Notes: generated by a model from the letters alone, not told the origin. A DNA stretch of 50,664 nucleotides from an uncultured Arthrobacter sp. (GCF_902805515.1 NZ_CADCTE010000039.1:1-50664); one strand, 5' to 3'. Positions 1-8,484 are shown, counted from the stretch's first letter. Program-made: numbers and translations.

Positions 1-1120
1 CGTTCTCGAAGGCGACGTCGACGCCGGCGGCGCGCATCAGCTTCTGCACCTCCGACTTCTGCTCCGGCAGGGTGATCGTCACGACGGTGCCCGAGGACCC
101 GGCGCGGGCGGTCCGGCCCGAACGGTGGAGGTATGCCTTGTGCTCGGTGGGCGGGTCGACGTGGACGACGAGCGCGACGTCGTCGACGTGGACGCCGCGG
201 GCGGCGACGTCGGTCGCCACGAGGACGCGCACATCACCGCTGGAGAACTCCGCAAGGTTACGGTCACGGGCGTTCTGCGAGAGGTTGCCGTGAAGGTCGA
301 CGGCGGGGATGCCGGCGTCGGTCAGGGTCTTGGCAAGCTTCCGGGCGTGGTGCTTGGTGCGCATGAAGAGCAGGCGGCGCCCGGTGCCGGAGGCAAGCTG
401 AACGATCAGCTGCTTCTTCTGGGTCTGGTCGCCGATGAGCAGCACGTGGTGCTCCATGGTGGTCACCGCGGCCTGGGGATCGTCGACCGAGTGGGTGACG
501 GGCTTGCTCAGGTACCGGTTGACGAGCTTGTCCACGCCGTTGTCGAGGGTCGCCGAGAACAGCAGGCGCTGGCCCTCGGTGGGCGTGGTGTCCATGATCT
601 TCTTCACGACGGGCAGGAAGCCCAGGTCGGCCATGTGGTCGGCCTCGTCGAGGATGGTGATCTCCACCGATTCAAGGGTGATGAGCTTCTGGCGCATCAG
701 GTCCTCGAGGCGGCCGGGGCACGCGATGACGATGTCGACGCCGGCCCGCAGGGCCTTTTCCTGGCGCTGCTGGGAAACCCCGCCGTAGATGACGGTGGTG
801 TTCAGGCCCAGCTCGTTGGCCAGGGGCTCGACGGTGTTGTTGATCTGGGTGGCCAGCTCGCGGGTCGGGGCGAGGATCAGGGCCAGCGGGCGTCCGGGCT
901 TGCGCCGGTAGGCGGCCTCCTGCTCGGCGAGCCGGGACACCATGGGAAGGGCAAAAGCGAGGGTCTTTCCCGAGCCGGTGCGGCCACGGCCGAGGACGTC
1001 GCGTCCCGCGAGGGTGTCGGGGAGGGTCTTGACCTGGATGGGGAAAGGTTCGGTGATTCCCTGCGCGGTCAGGTTCGAAACCAGCGCTTTGGGCACACCA
1101 AGGGCGGCAAAAGTAGTCAT
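1..1120 (-). CDS. DEAD/DEAH-box RNA helicase (C-terminus cut off by window edge)
   Basis: ATP-dependent RNA helicase, expected to unwind structured RNA in the cytoplasm. 373 codons are present and the frame runs open through base 1. Helicase motifs appear in order: Q-motif region near residue 20, Walker A GRTGSGKT (about 46-53), PTREL, motif II inside LDEADHMADLGF, motif III SAT, and motif VI HRSGRTARAG. Start is ATG at 1118-1120; only a weak purine stretch precedes it, so a long 5' leader is possible. The class is certain. Which paralogue (RhlE-, CsdA- or DbpA-like) cannot be told, because the diagnostic C-terminal extension lies outside the window. Confidence 0.93.
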   Translation of the reverse strand, partial: MTTFAALGVPKALVSNLTAQGITEPFPIQVKTLPDTLAGRDVLGRGRTGSGKTLAFALPMVSRLAEQEAAYRRKPGRPLALILAPTRELATQINNTVEPLANELGLNTTVIYGGVSQQRQEKALRAGVDIVIACPGRLEDLMRQKLITLESVEITILDEADHMADLGFLPVVKKIMDTTPTEGQRLLFSATLDNGVDKLVNRYLSKPVTHSVDDPQAAVTTMEHHVLLIGDQTQKKQLIVQLASGTGRRLLFMRTKHHARKLAKTLTDAGIPAVDLHGNLSQNARDRNLAEFSSGDVRVLVATDVAARGVHVDDVALVVHVDPPTEHKAYLHRSGRTARAGSSGTVVTITLPEQKSEVQKLMRAAGVDVAFEN

Positions 1121-1452
1121 GTATATACACGAACTTTCTTCTCATCTTCCCCGGCGCCGGTTGGCACAGGGGTTCGCCGAAGAAAAGTCAGACAGTGTCC
1201 ACCGCGCTTCCATACGGGAAGCTGGATGCGGGACAAAAGAAAGCGCTCATCGACGCAGGCTGCGGGTGTCGGGGCCGTCTCCGGCCTCCGGGATACGCAG
1301 GCATGTCCTTCCACCCTACCAGCCGGAACGGCCTCCGCCTGACGCGCACCGTCCCGGAGGCGCCTCACCCCTCCCGTTTTCCGGCACTGTCTGGGAGGGT
1401 GTGAGAACCCACACCAGGGGAACCATCGACCGAATCCACCGGGAGGACCTCC
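1121..1452. other. Divergent intergenic region (helicase / M20 hydrolase)
   Basis: About 330 bp between two divergently transcribed genes. It must hold both promoters. A TATATA stretch lies directly against the helicase start at 1121-1127, and a GGGAGGA ribosome-binding site serves the M20 gene at 1441-1447. Open frames crossing the region are shadows. No hairpin terminator or riboswitch was recognised. Confidence 0.5.
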
Positions 1453-2691
1453 ATGACCGCCACCCCCGCCAGCCTGCTCGAGGAGGCACGCCGGCTCCAC
1501 GGCGGCCTGACCGATCTGCGGCACCGCCTCCACCGGGAACCCGAGATCGGGCTGACCCTGCCCCGGACCCAGCAGAAGGTCCTCGAAGCCCTTGAGGGCC
1601 TGCCGTACGAGGTGACCCTCGGCACGGAGACCACCTCCGTCACCGCCGTGCTGCGCGGCACCGCCGCCTCGGCCGGGCGCCGGCCCACGGTGCTGCTGCG
1701 CGGGGACATGGACGCCCTCCCGGTGCAGGAACGCACCGGGGAGCAGTTCTCCTCCACCGTCGACGGCGTGATGCACGCCTGCGGGCACGACCTGCACACT
1801 TCGATGCTCGCCGGCGCCGCCGGCCTGCTCGCCGCCCACCGGGATGAGCTGGCCGGCGACGTCGTGCTCATGTTCCAGCCCGGGGAGGAGGGGTACGACG
1901 GCGCGGCGGTGATGATCCGCGAGGGCATCCTCGAGGCTTCCGGCCGGTTGCCCGACGCGGCCTACGGGCTCCATGTGACCTCCTCGCTGCTGCCCAACGG
2001 CATCTTCGCCAGCAGGGGCGGTACGCTGATGTCGGCTTCGGATGGGCTTATGGTGACGATCCGCGGCGCCGGCGGCCACGGCTCGGCCCCGCACACCGCG
2101 AAGGACCCCGTCACCGTGGCCGCCGAAATCGTCACGCAGCTGCAGGTGATGGTGACCCGGCAGTTCAACATGTTCGACCCGGTGGTGATCTCCGTGGGCG
2201 TGCTTCGGGCGGGCACGAAGCGGAACATCATTCCCGACACCGCCCGCATCGAGGCCACCGTGCGGACCTTCTCGGCGGAGAACCGGGAGAAGATGGCCGC
2301 GATCGCCCCGCGCCTGGTGCGCGGCATCGCCGAGGCGCACGGGCTGGAGGCCGACGTCGACTACGAGACCGAGTACCCGCTGACGGTGACTAATTTCTCG
2401 GAGACACTCCATGCGCAGGAACAGGTTGACGCGCTCTTCGGCCCCGGCCGGTACACGGAGATGCAGCAGCCCCTGAGCGGTTCAGAGGACTTCTCGCGCA
2501 TCCTGGAGGCGGTCCCGGGCAGCTTCGTCTTCCTCGCCGCCACTCCCCCGGGCGCCGACCCGCGGTCGGCACCGTTCAACCACTCGCCCCTGGCTGTGTT
2601 CGACGACAACGTCCTGGCCGACGGCGCCGCCCTGTACGCCCAGCTGGCACTGTCCCGGCTGGCGTCCCTCGCCGCGGCGGGCATCGGCTGA
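1453..2691 (+). CDS. M20 family amidohydrolase (hippurate hydrolase / N-acyl amino acid amidohydrolase-like)
   Basis: Metal-dependent amidohydrolase of the peptidase M20D type, predicted to remove an acyl group from an amino acid or related amide in the cytoplasm. The 412-aa length is typical. Metal and catalytic motifs are intact: RGDMDALP (residues 83-90), HACGHD (108-113), PGEEG (143-147) and LHV with His174. The dimerisation domain follows (about 190-300), and GSEDFS supplies the last ligand region. ATG with GGGAGGA 5 nt upstream. The substrate is unknown; neighbours give no pathway. Confidence 0.9.
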   Translation: MTATPASLLEEARRLHGGLTDLRHRLHREPEIGLTLPRTQQKVLEALEGLPYEVTLGTETTSVTAVLRGTAASAGRRPTVLLRGDMDALPVQERTGEQFSSTVDGVMHACGHDLHTSMLAGAAGLLAAHRDELAGDVVLMFQPGEEGYDGAAVMIREGILEASGRLPDAAYGLHVTSSLLPNGIFASRGGTLMSASDGLMVTIRGAGGHGSAPHTAKDPVTVAAEIVTQLQVMVTRQFNMFDPVVISVGVLRAGTKRNIIPDTARIEATVRTFSAENREKMAAIAPRLVRGIAEAHGLEADVDYETEYPLTVTNFSETLHAQEQVDALFGPGRYTEMQQPLSGSEDFSRILEAVPGSFVFLAATPPGADPRSAPFNHSPLAVFDDNVLADGAALYAQLALSRLASLAAAGIG

Positions 2692-2726
2692 GGGCCCGGC
2701 GGCCCCGCGCCGGGCACACCGGACGG

Positions 2727-2732
2727 TAGCCT
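2727..2732 (+). promoter_or_regulatory. -10 box for leaderless trmB
   Basis: TAGCCT ends 8 nt before ATG 2741, which fits transcription starting at or next to the start codon. No Shine-Dalgarno sequence sits at a usable distance. Confidence 0.55.
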
Positions 2733-2740
2733 TGAGGGTG

Positions 2741-3667
2741 ATGAGCACCGAGCCCAACACCCCGGCAACCACCCCGGCAGATCCCGAAACACCCGAAGCT
2801 CCCGCACCGCCCCGCGGCCACCCCGTGTCCTTCGTTCGACGCGGGTCCCGGCTCCAGGGCCGCCGGCGCGAGGCGTGGGCCGAGCTCGCCGGGGACTACC
2901 TGATCGACGTCCCGCGCGTGTCCGCCGACACGTCGGTGGACCCGGACTACCGGTTCGACGCCGCCGCCGCCTTCGGCCGGCATGCCCCGCTCGTGGTGGA
3001 GGTCGGCTCCGGGCTCGGTGAGGCGATCACCCACGCCGCGGAGCTTGACCCCGACCGCGACTTCCTGGCCCTCGAGGTGTACCGCCCCGGGCTGGCCCAG
3101 ACGATGCTGCGGATCAGCCAGAAGGGCCTGTCCAACGTCCGGGTGGCCCAGGTCAACGCCCCCGAGGCGCTGGCGGGAATGCTCGGGCCGGCCTCGCTCA
3201 GCGAGCTCTGGGTCTACTTCCCGGACCCCTGGCACAAGGTGCGCCACCGGAAGCGGCGCCTGGTGAAAGAAAGCTTCGTCGAACTCGCCGCCCGGGTGCT
3301 CGAACCCGGCGGACTGTTCCGGCTGGCCACCGACTGGTCCGACTACGCCGTACAGATGCGCTCGGTCCTCGACGCCTCACCGATGTTCGCCAACCTCCAC
3401 GCCGGCGAGCGCACCGGCGAGATGAGCCCCCTGACCCAGGTGTGGGAGAGCGGGGTGGAATCGGTGGTCGGCGGTGCCCCGGTCCGTGAAGGCAGGGACC
3501 CTGTCAGCACCGGCAATACCGGAATCAACGAGGGCACCGACACCCTGGGCGGCTGGGCTCCGCGGTTCGAGGGCCGCCCGCTGACCAGCTTCGAGAACAA
3601 GGCGCTGGAGGCCGGCCGCATGGTCTTCGACCTCACCTACCGCCGCACGGACCGGCCCACCGGATAG
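2741..3667 (+). CDS. trmB: tRNA (guanine-N7-)-methyltransferase
   Basis: Methylates N7 of G46 in the variable loop of tRNAs using S-adenosylmethionine. 308 aa, longer than the usual 210-250 because of a proline/alanine-rich N-terminus (about 30 residues) and a loop rich in Gly and Asn before the C-terminus. The SAM site VEVGSGLGE is at residues 86-94, and the TrmB signature PDPWHKVRHRKRR starts at 161. Start chosen at ATG 2741 because a TAGCCT -10 box lies just upstream; in-frame TTG 2732 and GTG 2738 are alternatives. A stable GC hairpin follows the stop codon. Confidence 0.95.
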   Translation: MSTEPNTPATTPADPETPEAPAPPRGHPVSFVRRGSRLQGRRREAWAELAGDYLIDVPRVSADTSVDPDYRFDAAAAFGRHAPLVVEVGSGLGEAITHAAELDPDRDFLALEVYRPGLAQTMLRISQKGLSNVRVAQVNAPEALAGMLGPASLSELWVYFPDPWHKVRHRKRRLVKESFVELAARVLEPGGLFRLATDWSDYAVQMRSVLDASPMFANLHAGERTGEMSPLTQVWESGVESVVGGAPVREGRDPVSTGNTGINEGTDTLGGWAPRFEGRPLTSFENKALEAGRMVFDLTYRRTDRPTG

Positions 3668-3668
3668 G

Positions 3669-3685
3669 CCCGGGCACAGCCCGGG
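3669..3685 (+). terminator. GC hairpin after trmB
   Basis: Perfect 7-bp inverted repeat CCCGGGC / GCCCGGG with loop ACA, starting 2 nt after the trmB stop. There is no T-run, so factor-independent termination is only possible. Confidence 0.45.
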
Positions 3686-3706
3686 GCGCCTCCCTGGAGT
3701 GATTTC

Positions 3707-3739
3707 GTGCAGCGGTTTAGTGCAGCGGTTCAGTGCAGC
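3707..3739. repeat. Tandem 13-bp repeat overlapping a stop codon
   Basis: GTGCAGCGGTTTA (3707-3719) is followed by GTGCAGCGGTTCA (3720-3732) and a third start GTGCAGC (3733-3739). The stop codon of the minus-strand zinc-finger gene lies inside the second copy. Confidence 0.85.
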
Positions 3740-4077
3740 TTCGTGACCCAGTCGCGGGGGACGGCCCCTGCCGGCCCCGGCGAGCTCTGTTTCAACGGGC
3801 GGTGCTGGGGCGGCGCAAGCTTCATGCCCTTTGTGTAGGAACCGGTCTCATAGTTCCAGAACCAGTCCTCCCCGGGCTCGAAGGAGGCGATGATGGGATG
3901 GCCGGACTCCGCCGCATGCCGGCTCGCATGCTGGCTCGGCGAGGAGTCGCAGCACCCGATGTGCCCGCACTGGGCGCACCGCCGCAGGTGCAGCCACCAC
4001 CCCTGACTGTCGAGGCACTCGACGCAGCCGGCGCCCGAGGGCGCCGCCGTGGGAACGATCGCGTGGACATCGCTCAT
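3730..4077 (-). CDS. UBP-type zinc finger domain protein
   Basis: 115-aa protein that is mostly one UBP-type (ZnF-UBP, PF02148-like) zinc finger. Visible ligands are C18, C21, C34, C37, C42 and H50/H54/H60, in the order of the family. In eukaryotes this domain binds the ubiquitin C-terminus; the role of the small bacterial version is not known. Start ATG 4075-4077 follows GGAAGGA on the minus strand, and longer in-frame starts lack such a site. The last codons fall in a 13-bp tandem repeat that supplies the TGA stop. Convergent with trmB. Confidence 0.85.
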   Translation of the reverse strand: MSDVHAIVPTAAPSGAGCVECLDSQGWWLHLRRCAQCGHIGCCDSSPSQHASRHAAESGHPIIASFEPGEDWFWNYETGSYTKGMKLAPPQHRPLKQSSPGPAGAVPRDWVTKLH

Positions 4078-4230
4078 TGCAGTTCCTTCCCGCCGGGCGC
4101 TGCCGGCGCCGAGTGTGCGCAGTGAATCCCCGGCGCGTCTAGTTCTACACCCCTGCCGCCGCCGGGACCATACCCCCGGGACGCGGCCGGGCCGCGGCGC
4201 GGTTTTCCGCGCGTAATGATCCGCGCATCC

Positions 4231-4259
4231 TTTACCGAGCCGGGCATCGAACATACATT
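4231..4259 (+). promoter_or_regulatory. Promoter for reductase-DUF5996 operon
   Basis: -35 TTTACC (4231-4236) and -10 TACATT (4254-4259) are separated by 17 bp, giving a leader of roughly 80 nt. The rest of 4078-4343 holds the divergent promoter of the zinc-finger gene and no recognisable gene. Confidence 0.45.
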
Positions 4260-4343
4260 CAGGTCATCCTTTGGACGCTGTCGCCGCGGATACTCCCGAC
4301 CCCGTCCCGGCCGTCCTTCGATTCTTCGGGGCTAGGAGAACCC

Positions 4344-4952
4344 ATGAAAATTGCAGTCCTTGGAACAGGAAATGTCGGCACGGCCCTCGCCGACGGCCTG
4401 CTCGATGCGGGCCACGATGTCGTCCTGGGCGCCCGTGACCCCGCGGGAAAGGATGGCTTCGCCCCAAAGGTGGTGGGGATGCAGGAGGCGATCGAATCCG
4501 GCGACGTCGTCGTCTCGGCCCTTCCCGGCAATGCGGCCCAGGACATCCTCCGGCCGTTCGGCGGCGTCCTCGCCGGGAAGCTCCTGATCGATGTGGGCAA
4601 TGCGTTCTCCCCGGCCTTCGAACTCGTCTACCCCAATGCCAGCCTGGGCGCCGCGCTTCAAGCGCAGTTCCCCGACACCCGGGTGGTGAAGACCCTGAAC
4701 ACCATGCCGGTGGCGGCCATGACCGGATCCGAATCGCGGGCCGCGGAGAGCACGGTGTTCCTTTCCGGCAATGACAAAGCGGCGAAGGAGACGGTCGCCG
4801 GACTCCTCAAGGACCTCGGCTGGAGCCGGGAGAACCAGCTCGACCTCGGCGACATCTCGACCGCCCGCAGCGCCGAGCACTACTCCTTCCTGGCGTTCAA
4901 CCTGATGTCGTCCCTGAACACCGGGTCCGTCAACATCAAGGTCGTGGCGTGA
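4344..4952 (+). CDS. NADP-binding reductase, F420-dependent NADP oxidoreductase-like
   Basis: 202-aa Rossmann-fold protein. It starts with the dinucleotide-binding motif GTGNVG (residues 7-12) and the GARDP segment (29-33) that in this family contacts the NADP 2'-phosphate. The family (NADPH:F420 reductase / ProC N-terminal-like) includes both true F420 reductases and enzymes of unknown substrate; nothing here shows F420 use. ATG is preceded by AGGAG at 4333-4337. The stop overlaps the next start by 4 nt (GTGA), so the two genes are probably co-translated. Confidence 0.82.
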   Translation: MKIAVLGTGNVGTALADGLLDAGHDVVLGARDPAGKDGFAPKVVGMQEAIESGDVVVSALPGNAAQDILRPFGGVLAGKLLIDVGNAFSPAFELVYPNASLGAALQAQFPDTRVVKTLNTMPVAAMTGSESRAAESTVFLSGNDKAAKETVAGLLKDLGWSRENQLDLGDISTARSAEHYSFLAFNLMSSLNTGSVNIKVVA

Positions 4953-5881
4953 GCCGCTGGCCGGCGCTGCTAGTGGATAACTGGGATGACACCCGCGCCA
5001 CCCTCCACATGTGGCTCCAGATTGTGGGCAAGATCCGGATGGCCCACGCCCCGCTGGTCAACCACTGGTGGCAGGTGCCGCTGTATGTGACCCCGCGGGG
5101 CCTGGGCACCTCCACGGTGCCCTGCGGGCAGTCGACCTTCGACATCGAGTTCGATGTCGTCACCGACGTCCTCCGGGTCCGCCACAGCGGCGGCGGGGAA
5201 GGCATGGTGGCGCTGGAGCCCAAGCCCGTGTCGCAGTTCTACGGCGAGCTCACCGTGGTGCTGGCGGAGCTGGGGATCCCCGCGGCGATCCGCGCCGTCC
5301 CCAACGAGGTGGACCCAGCGGTTCCCTTCGCTGACGACCATGGGAACCGGTCCTACGACCACGACGCCGTGCACCGGTTCTGGCAGCAGCTCACCCAGGC
5401 CGCGAGGGTGCTGCAGATGTTTCGAGCCTCCTTCGCGGGCAAGTCGAGCCCGGTGCACTTCTTCTGGGGCGGGATGGACCTGGCCTGCACCCGGTTCTCG
5501 GGGCGGCCGGCTCCCCCGCACCCGGGCGGCGTGCCGAACTGCCCCGACTGGGTCATGGTGGAGGGCTACTCCCACGAACTGTGGAGCAGCGGCTTTTGGG
5601 CCGGCGGCTCCCCCGAGGGATCCTTCTACTCTTATGCGTATCCCGAGCCGGAGGGCTACCCGGCCGCTCCCGCCGGGCCCCCGGAGGCCTCCTACCGGGA
5701 GGACCTGGGCCTGTTCATGCTCCCCTACGACGCCGTGAGGCGCTCGGAAGATCCGGACGCCGTCCTCCTTGAATTCCTCAGGTCAACGTATGAAGCGGCC
5801 GCCGACGGCGCCGGCTGGGACCGCTCCACCCTCGAGACAGACCCGGGGCGCCTGCCTCAAGTGGCGCCCCGTGATGCCTGA
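4949..5881 (+). CDS. DUF5996 family protein
   Basis: 310-aa protein recognised as the DUF5996 family from its opening: WPAL, then DTRATLHMWLQIVGKIR, then LVNHWWQVPLYVTPRGL and FDIEFD. No function is established for the family. No signal peptide or membrane span is evident and the protein is rich in Trp, Tyr and His, suggesting a soluble enzyme. GTG start overlaps the upstream reductase stop (GTGA at 4949-4952), implying functional coupling to a nucleotide-cofactor reaction; that is inference. Confidence 0.82.
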   Translation: MSRWPALLVDNWDDTRATLHMWLQIVGKIRMAHAPLVNHWWQVPLYVTPRGLGTSTVPCGQSTFDIEFDVVTDVLRVRHSGGGEGMVALEPKPVSQFYGELTVVLAELGIPAAIRAVPNEVDPAVPFADDHGNRSYDHDAVHRFWQQLTQAARVLQMFRASFAGKSSPVHFFWGGMDLACTRFSGRPAPPHPGGVPNCPDWVMVEGYSHELWSSGFWAGGSPEGSFYSYAYPEPEGYPAAPAGPPEASYREDLGLFMLPYDAVRRSEDPDAVLLEFLRSTYEAAADGAGWDRSTLETDPGRLPQVAPRDA

Positions 5882-5908
5882 GCCTGGGCGGCGTCCGGAA
5901 CCGCCGGT

Positions 5909-6589
5909 TCAGAACGCCGTGGAGGCCAGGTCCTTCTCGCCCTCCGCCAGAGCGGCGATGATGCGCTCGGCAACGGCCTGCGGGTCCTTGCCCTGCGGCA
6001 GCCGCGGGGCGGTGCCCGCGAGGGTCCGTTCGGTCAGGCCGGTCTCCGTGTGCGGGGGGCGCACGTCCAGCACCCGGGATCCCTGGCGGCGCAGTTCGAG
6101 GTTGAGTGCCTTGCCGTAGGCGCTCAGTGCCGCCTTGGTGGCGGAGTAGGCGGCCATGCCTGCGGTGGGCCGCTCGGCGACGACGGCGCTGAGCTGGACG
6201 ACGACGGAGTCTTCGGCCAGCCGCGGCGCCAGCTCGCGCATCAGGCGCATGTACCCGAGCAGATTCACCAGCATCAACTCGTCCAGGGTGTCGTCGTCGA
6301 CCTCCGCGGCCGGCCCGAAGGCAACGACGCCGGCGGCGAAGATGATGCCGTTCAACTCCCGGCCGTAGGCGGCCGCCGCGATGTCCGAGGGAGCGCTGAG
6401 CCGGCCGAGGTCGGCCGCGACGGTGCCGGCGGCGGCACCGCCCAGCTCGCCGGCCAGGGCGGCCAGCTTGGCCTCCGACCGCCCGCTCAGGGTCAGCAGG
6501 GCGCCCCGGGCGGCAAGGCCGCGCGCGAGCGCGGATCCCAGCACTCCGGTGGCACCGACGACAAGGAAGTGGGATCCGTTCAGCTCCAT
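5909..6589 (-). CDS. SDR family oxidoreductase
   Basis: Short-chain dehydrogenase/reductase of 226 aa. NAD(P)-binding GATGVLG is at residues 12-18, and the catalytic triad Ser134, Tyr148 and Lys152 (YSATK) is complete. The substrate is unknown. It is transcribed divergently from the DUF4287 gene across 51 bp. The start ATG has a TACACT -10 box exactly 6 nt upstream and no Shine-Dalgarno, indicating a leaderless message. Confidence 0.92.
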   Translation of the reverse strand: MELNGSHFLVVGATGVLGSALARGLAARGALLTLSGRSEAKLAALAGELGGAAAGTVAADLGRLSAPSDIAAAAYGRELNGIIFAAGVVAFGPAAEVDDDTLDELMLVNLLGYMRLMRELAPRLAEDSVVVQLSAVVAERPTAGMAAYSATKAALSAYGKALNLELRRQGSRVLDVRPPHTETGLTERTLAGTAPRLPQGKDPQAVAERIIAALAEGEKDLASTAF

Positions 6590-6595
6590 GCGGCG

Positions 6596-6601
6596 AGTGT
6601 A
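6596..6601 (-). promoter_or_regulatory. -10 box for leaderless SDR gene
   Basis: On the minus strand TACACT is followed by 6 nt and then ATG. Confidence 0.6.
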
Positions 6602-6628
6602 CCAACGCAGGCGGGAGGGCGGTCCGGC

Positions 6629-6634
6629 TACGCT
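6629..6634 (+). promoter_or_regulatory. -10 box for leaderless DUF4287 gene
   Basis: TACGCT, 6 nt before ATG 6641. Together with the opposing SDR box it forms a compact divergent promoter. Confidence 0.6.
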
Positions 6635-6640
6635 GGAGCA

Positions 6641-7210
6641 ATGGGCGAGATTAAGACCTGGCAGGCGATGGCCGACACGAATGCCGAACGGCTCCAGCGC
6701 ACCACGGGCCGCAGCGTCGAGGAGTGGGTGGAGGCCGCCCGCGGCGCCGGCGTCGGCTCCCGGGCGGCGCTGGCGGCCTGGCTGAAACCCCAGGGTGTGA
6801 CCGGCTACAGTCTGATGAGCGTGGACTGGGCGATGTTCGGCTACCCGGATTTCATTCTGAGTTCCGTGGACGAACTGTACGAGGGCCAGTACGCGGACCG
6901 GCAGTCGCTGCGCCCCATCGGGGACCGGCTCCTCGCCTGGGCGCTCGAAGCCGACGGCGTCGAGGTGCAGATGCGCAAGACCTACATCTCACTGCAGACG
7001 GAGCGCCGGAAGTTCGCGCAGGTCACCCCGGCGACGAAGTCCGCCGTCGACGTGTTCCTGCGCTTCGCCCGCCCGGACGATCCGCGCGCCGAGCCGGCGC
7101 GGGCGGCGAAGGACGATCCGTTCCGCTGGCGGATCCGCCTGAAGACAGTCGACGATATCGACGACGCGGTGCTGCAGGCCCTTACTGCGGCCCGGGACGA
7201 GAGCCTCTAG
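6641..7210 (+). CDS. DUF4287 / DUF5655 domain protein
   Basis: 189-aa soluble protein. The N-terminal part (about 1-70, with TGRSVEEWV) matches DUF4287 and the C-terminal part (about 80-185, with KTYISLQTERRKFAQVTPATK) matches DUF5655, which is often described as a transport- or nucleic-acid-associated domain of unknown role. Start is ATG 6641 with a -10 box TACGCT 6 nt upstream; the long in-frame upstream extension runs antisense to the SDR gene and is rejected. Its 3' end overlaps the convergent PspA-like gene by 29 bp. Confidence 0.82.
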   Translation: MGEIKTWQAMADTNAERLQRTTGRSVEEWVEAARGAGVGSRAALAAWLKPQGVTGYSLMSVDWAMFGYPDFILSSVDELYEGQYADRQSLRPIGDRLLAWALEADGVEVQMRKTYISLQTERRKFAQVTPATKSAVDVFLRFARPDDPRAEPARAAKDDPFRWRIRLKTVDDIDDAVLQALTAARDESL

Positions 7211-7880
7211 CCCGCTGTTCCTTCAGGCGGGCCAGCTCCAGGCGCGCGGCGGAGTCGGCCTCGAGCTCCTCGAGCGCCTCCTGGACGCGCTGCGAGGACG
7301 GATCCGACCAGGCCAGTTCTTCACGGGCGGCGGCGAGTGCCTGCAGGCGGCGCACCTCCCGCTCGGCTTCCCGGGCGGCGAGCTCCCCTCCCCCGATCGG
7401 GCCCGCCGAGGAGCGCAGCGCCTCCTGGGCCCGCATCGACGCCTCGGCCGCGGCCTGCTGGGCCAGCAGGGCCTGGTGCCGGAGCCAGCTGTCGGACATC
7501 CGTTCCTCGAGCCGCGCGACGTCGGCGGCGAGCCGCCGGGCCTGCGCATCGATCTCCTGGAGCTGCCCGCTGAGGGTCTGCAGGTGCTTTGCGGCCCCCA
7601 GCTGGGCGCGCAGGGCCTCCCGGGCGGCGTTGTCATCGCCGCGGGCGACCGCGGCGGCGGCATGCGCCTCGAAGTGGCGCACCCGCGCGGAGGCCTCACC
7701 GGCCAGAATTTCGAGGCGGCGCCGGTGTGCGGCGACATCGGCGGCTCCCCGCCGCGCCTGGTCCAGGGCCGCGTGCTGCGCCCGCTGTGCGTTGGCGGCG
7801 GTCACCCGTGGGTCCTCGACGGGCTGGGCAGCGGCCTTGTTGGCGCGGATGATCCGCGAGAGGCGCCGGGAAAGGGACAT
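7182..7880 (-). CDS. PspA/IM30-like coiled-coil protein
   Basis: 232-aa protein made almost wholly of charged, alanine-rich helix with heptad character, like the PspA/Vipp1 (ESCRT-III) family that coats and repairs the inner membrane under stress. The N-terminus MSLSRRLSRIIRANKAAA resembles the amphipathic helix of that family. It lies 40 bp downstream of a single-span membrane protein on the same strand, which could anchor or regulate it. Family assignment rests on composition and N-terminus, so another coiled-coil family is possible. Its stop overlaps the DUF4287 gene tail-to-tail. Confidence 0.68.
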   Translation of the reverse strand: MSLSRRLSRIIRANKAAAQPVEDPRVTAANAQRAQHAALDQARRGAADVAAHRRRLEILAGEASARVRHFEAHAAAAVARGDDNAAREALRAQLGAAKHLQTLSGQLQEIDAQARRLAADVARLEERMSDSWLRHQALLAQQAAAEASMRAQEALRSSAGPIGGGELAAREAEREVRRLQALAAAREELAWSDPSSQRVQEALEELEADSAARLELARLKEQRARGSRPGPQ

Positions 7881-7920
7881 TACTGCCCTGCCGGGGCCTA
7901 GGAGCGGCGGAGCGGTGCCG

Positions 7921-8484
7921 TCATGACGCCCTCCGGACCCCGTAGGCGGTGAGCCACGAATGCATGGCGCTGATCTCCATGGTCAGCCGGGCGCCGCTGC
8001 GTTCCAGCTCGAGCCGGTCCATGGAGCCTGAACCCCGCAGCAGGCAGCGCCGGAGGTCGACCGAGAGTCCCTCGAGCGAGCGCACATGGCGGGCGAGGTC
8101 CGCCGTCAGTTCCCGCTTCAGGGCCCGGTTCGGCTCCCGGTCGGCCATGCGCAGGTGGTCGCCAACGGAGGCGGCGGCCCGCTCGAGCTCTTCGGCGGCG
8201 GCGGGCAGGTTGCCCACCGGCCAGCCGCGCTGCACAGCCTCGGCGAGGGCCCGCCGGTTGGCCTGGTTGGAGCGGCGGAGCTCCAGGGCCAGCCGGGCCG
8301 GCTCCCGCACGGTCCGGTCCATGGCGAGAGAGTGAAGGGTCAGGACGCCGTTGTCGGCCGCGCGCCGCATGAGTCCTGAGCGCCGGATCCGCCGCACGGC
8401 CAGCCAGAGCAGCGCGGTGGAGGTCAGGCCCATGAGGAGCAGGATGATGCCGAACACCATCAGCAGCTGAAGAAATGCGTCCAT
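7921..8484 (-). CDS. Single-span membrane protein with helical cytoplasmic domain
   Basis: 187 aa of unrecognised family. One strong transmembrane segment (residues 5-30), then an arginine stretch RRIRRSGLMRR that places the remainder in the cytoplasm, then a helical, charged domain. It directly precedes the PspA-like gene and is probably co-transcribed, suggesting an envelope-stress pair (inference). ATG 8484 has GACCCT 6 nt upstream, a possible weak leaderless -10 box. The 115 bp from here to hspR hold nothing recognisable. Confidence 0.7.
   Translation of the reverse strand: MDAFLQLLMVFGIILLLMGLTSTALLWLAVRRIRRSGLMRRAADNGVLTLHSLAMDRTVREPARLALELRRSNQANRRALAEAVQRGWPVGNLPAAAEELERAAASVGDHLRMADREPNRALKRELTADLARHVRSLEGLSVDLRRCLLRGSGSMDRLELERSGARLTMEISAMHSWLTAYGVRRAS

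Noticed and set aside
125..1342. 405-aa plus-strand open frame
   Set aside because: Antisense to the DEAD-box helicase; low-complexity Gly/Val/Asp composition and no ribosome-binding site.
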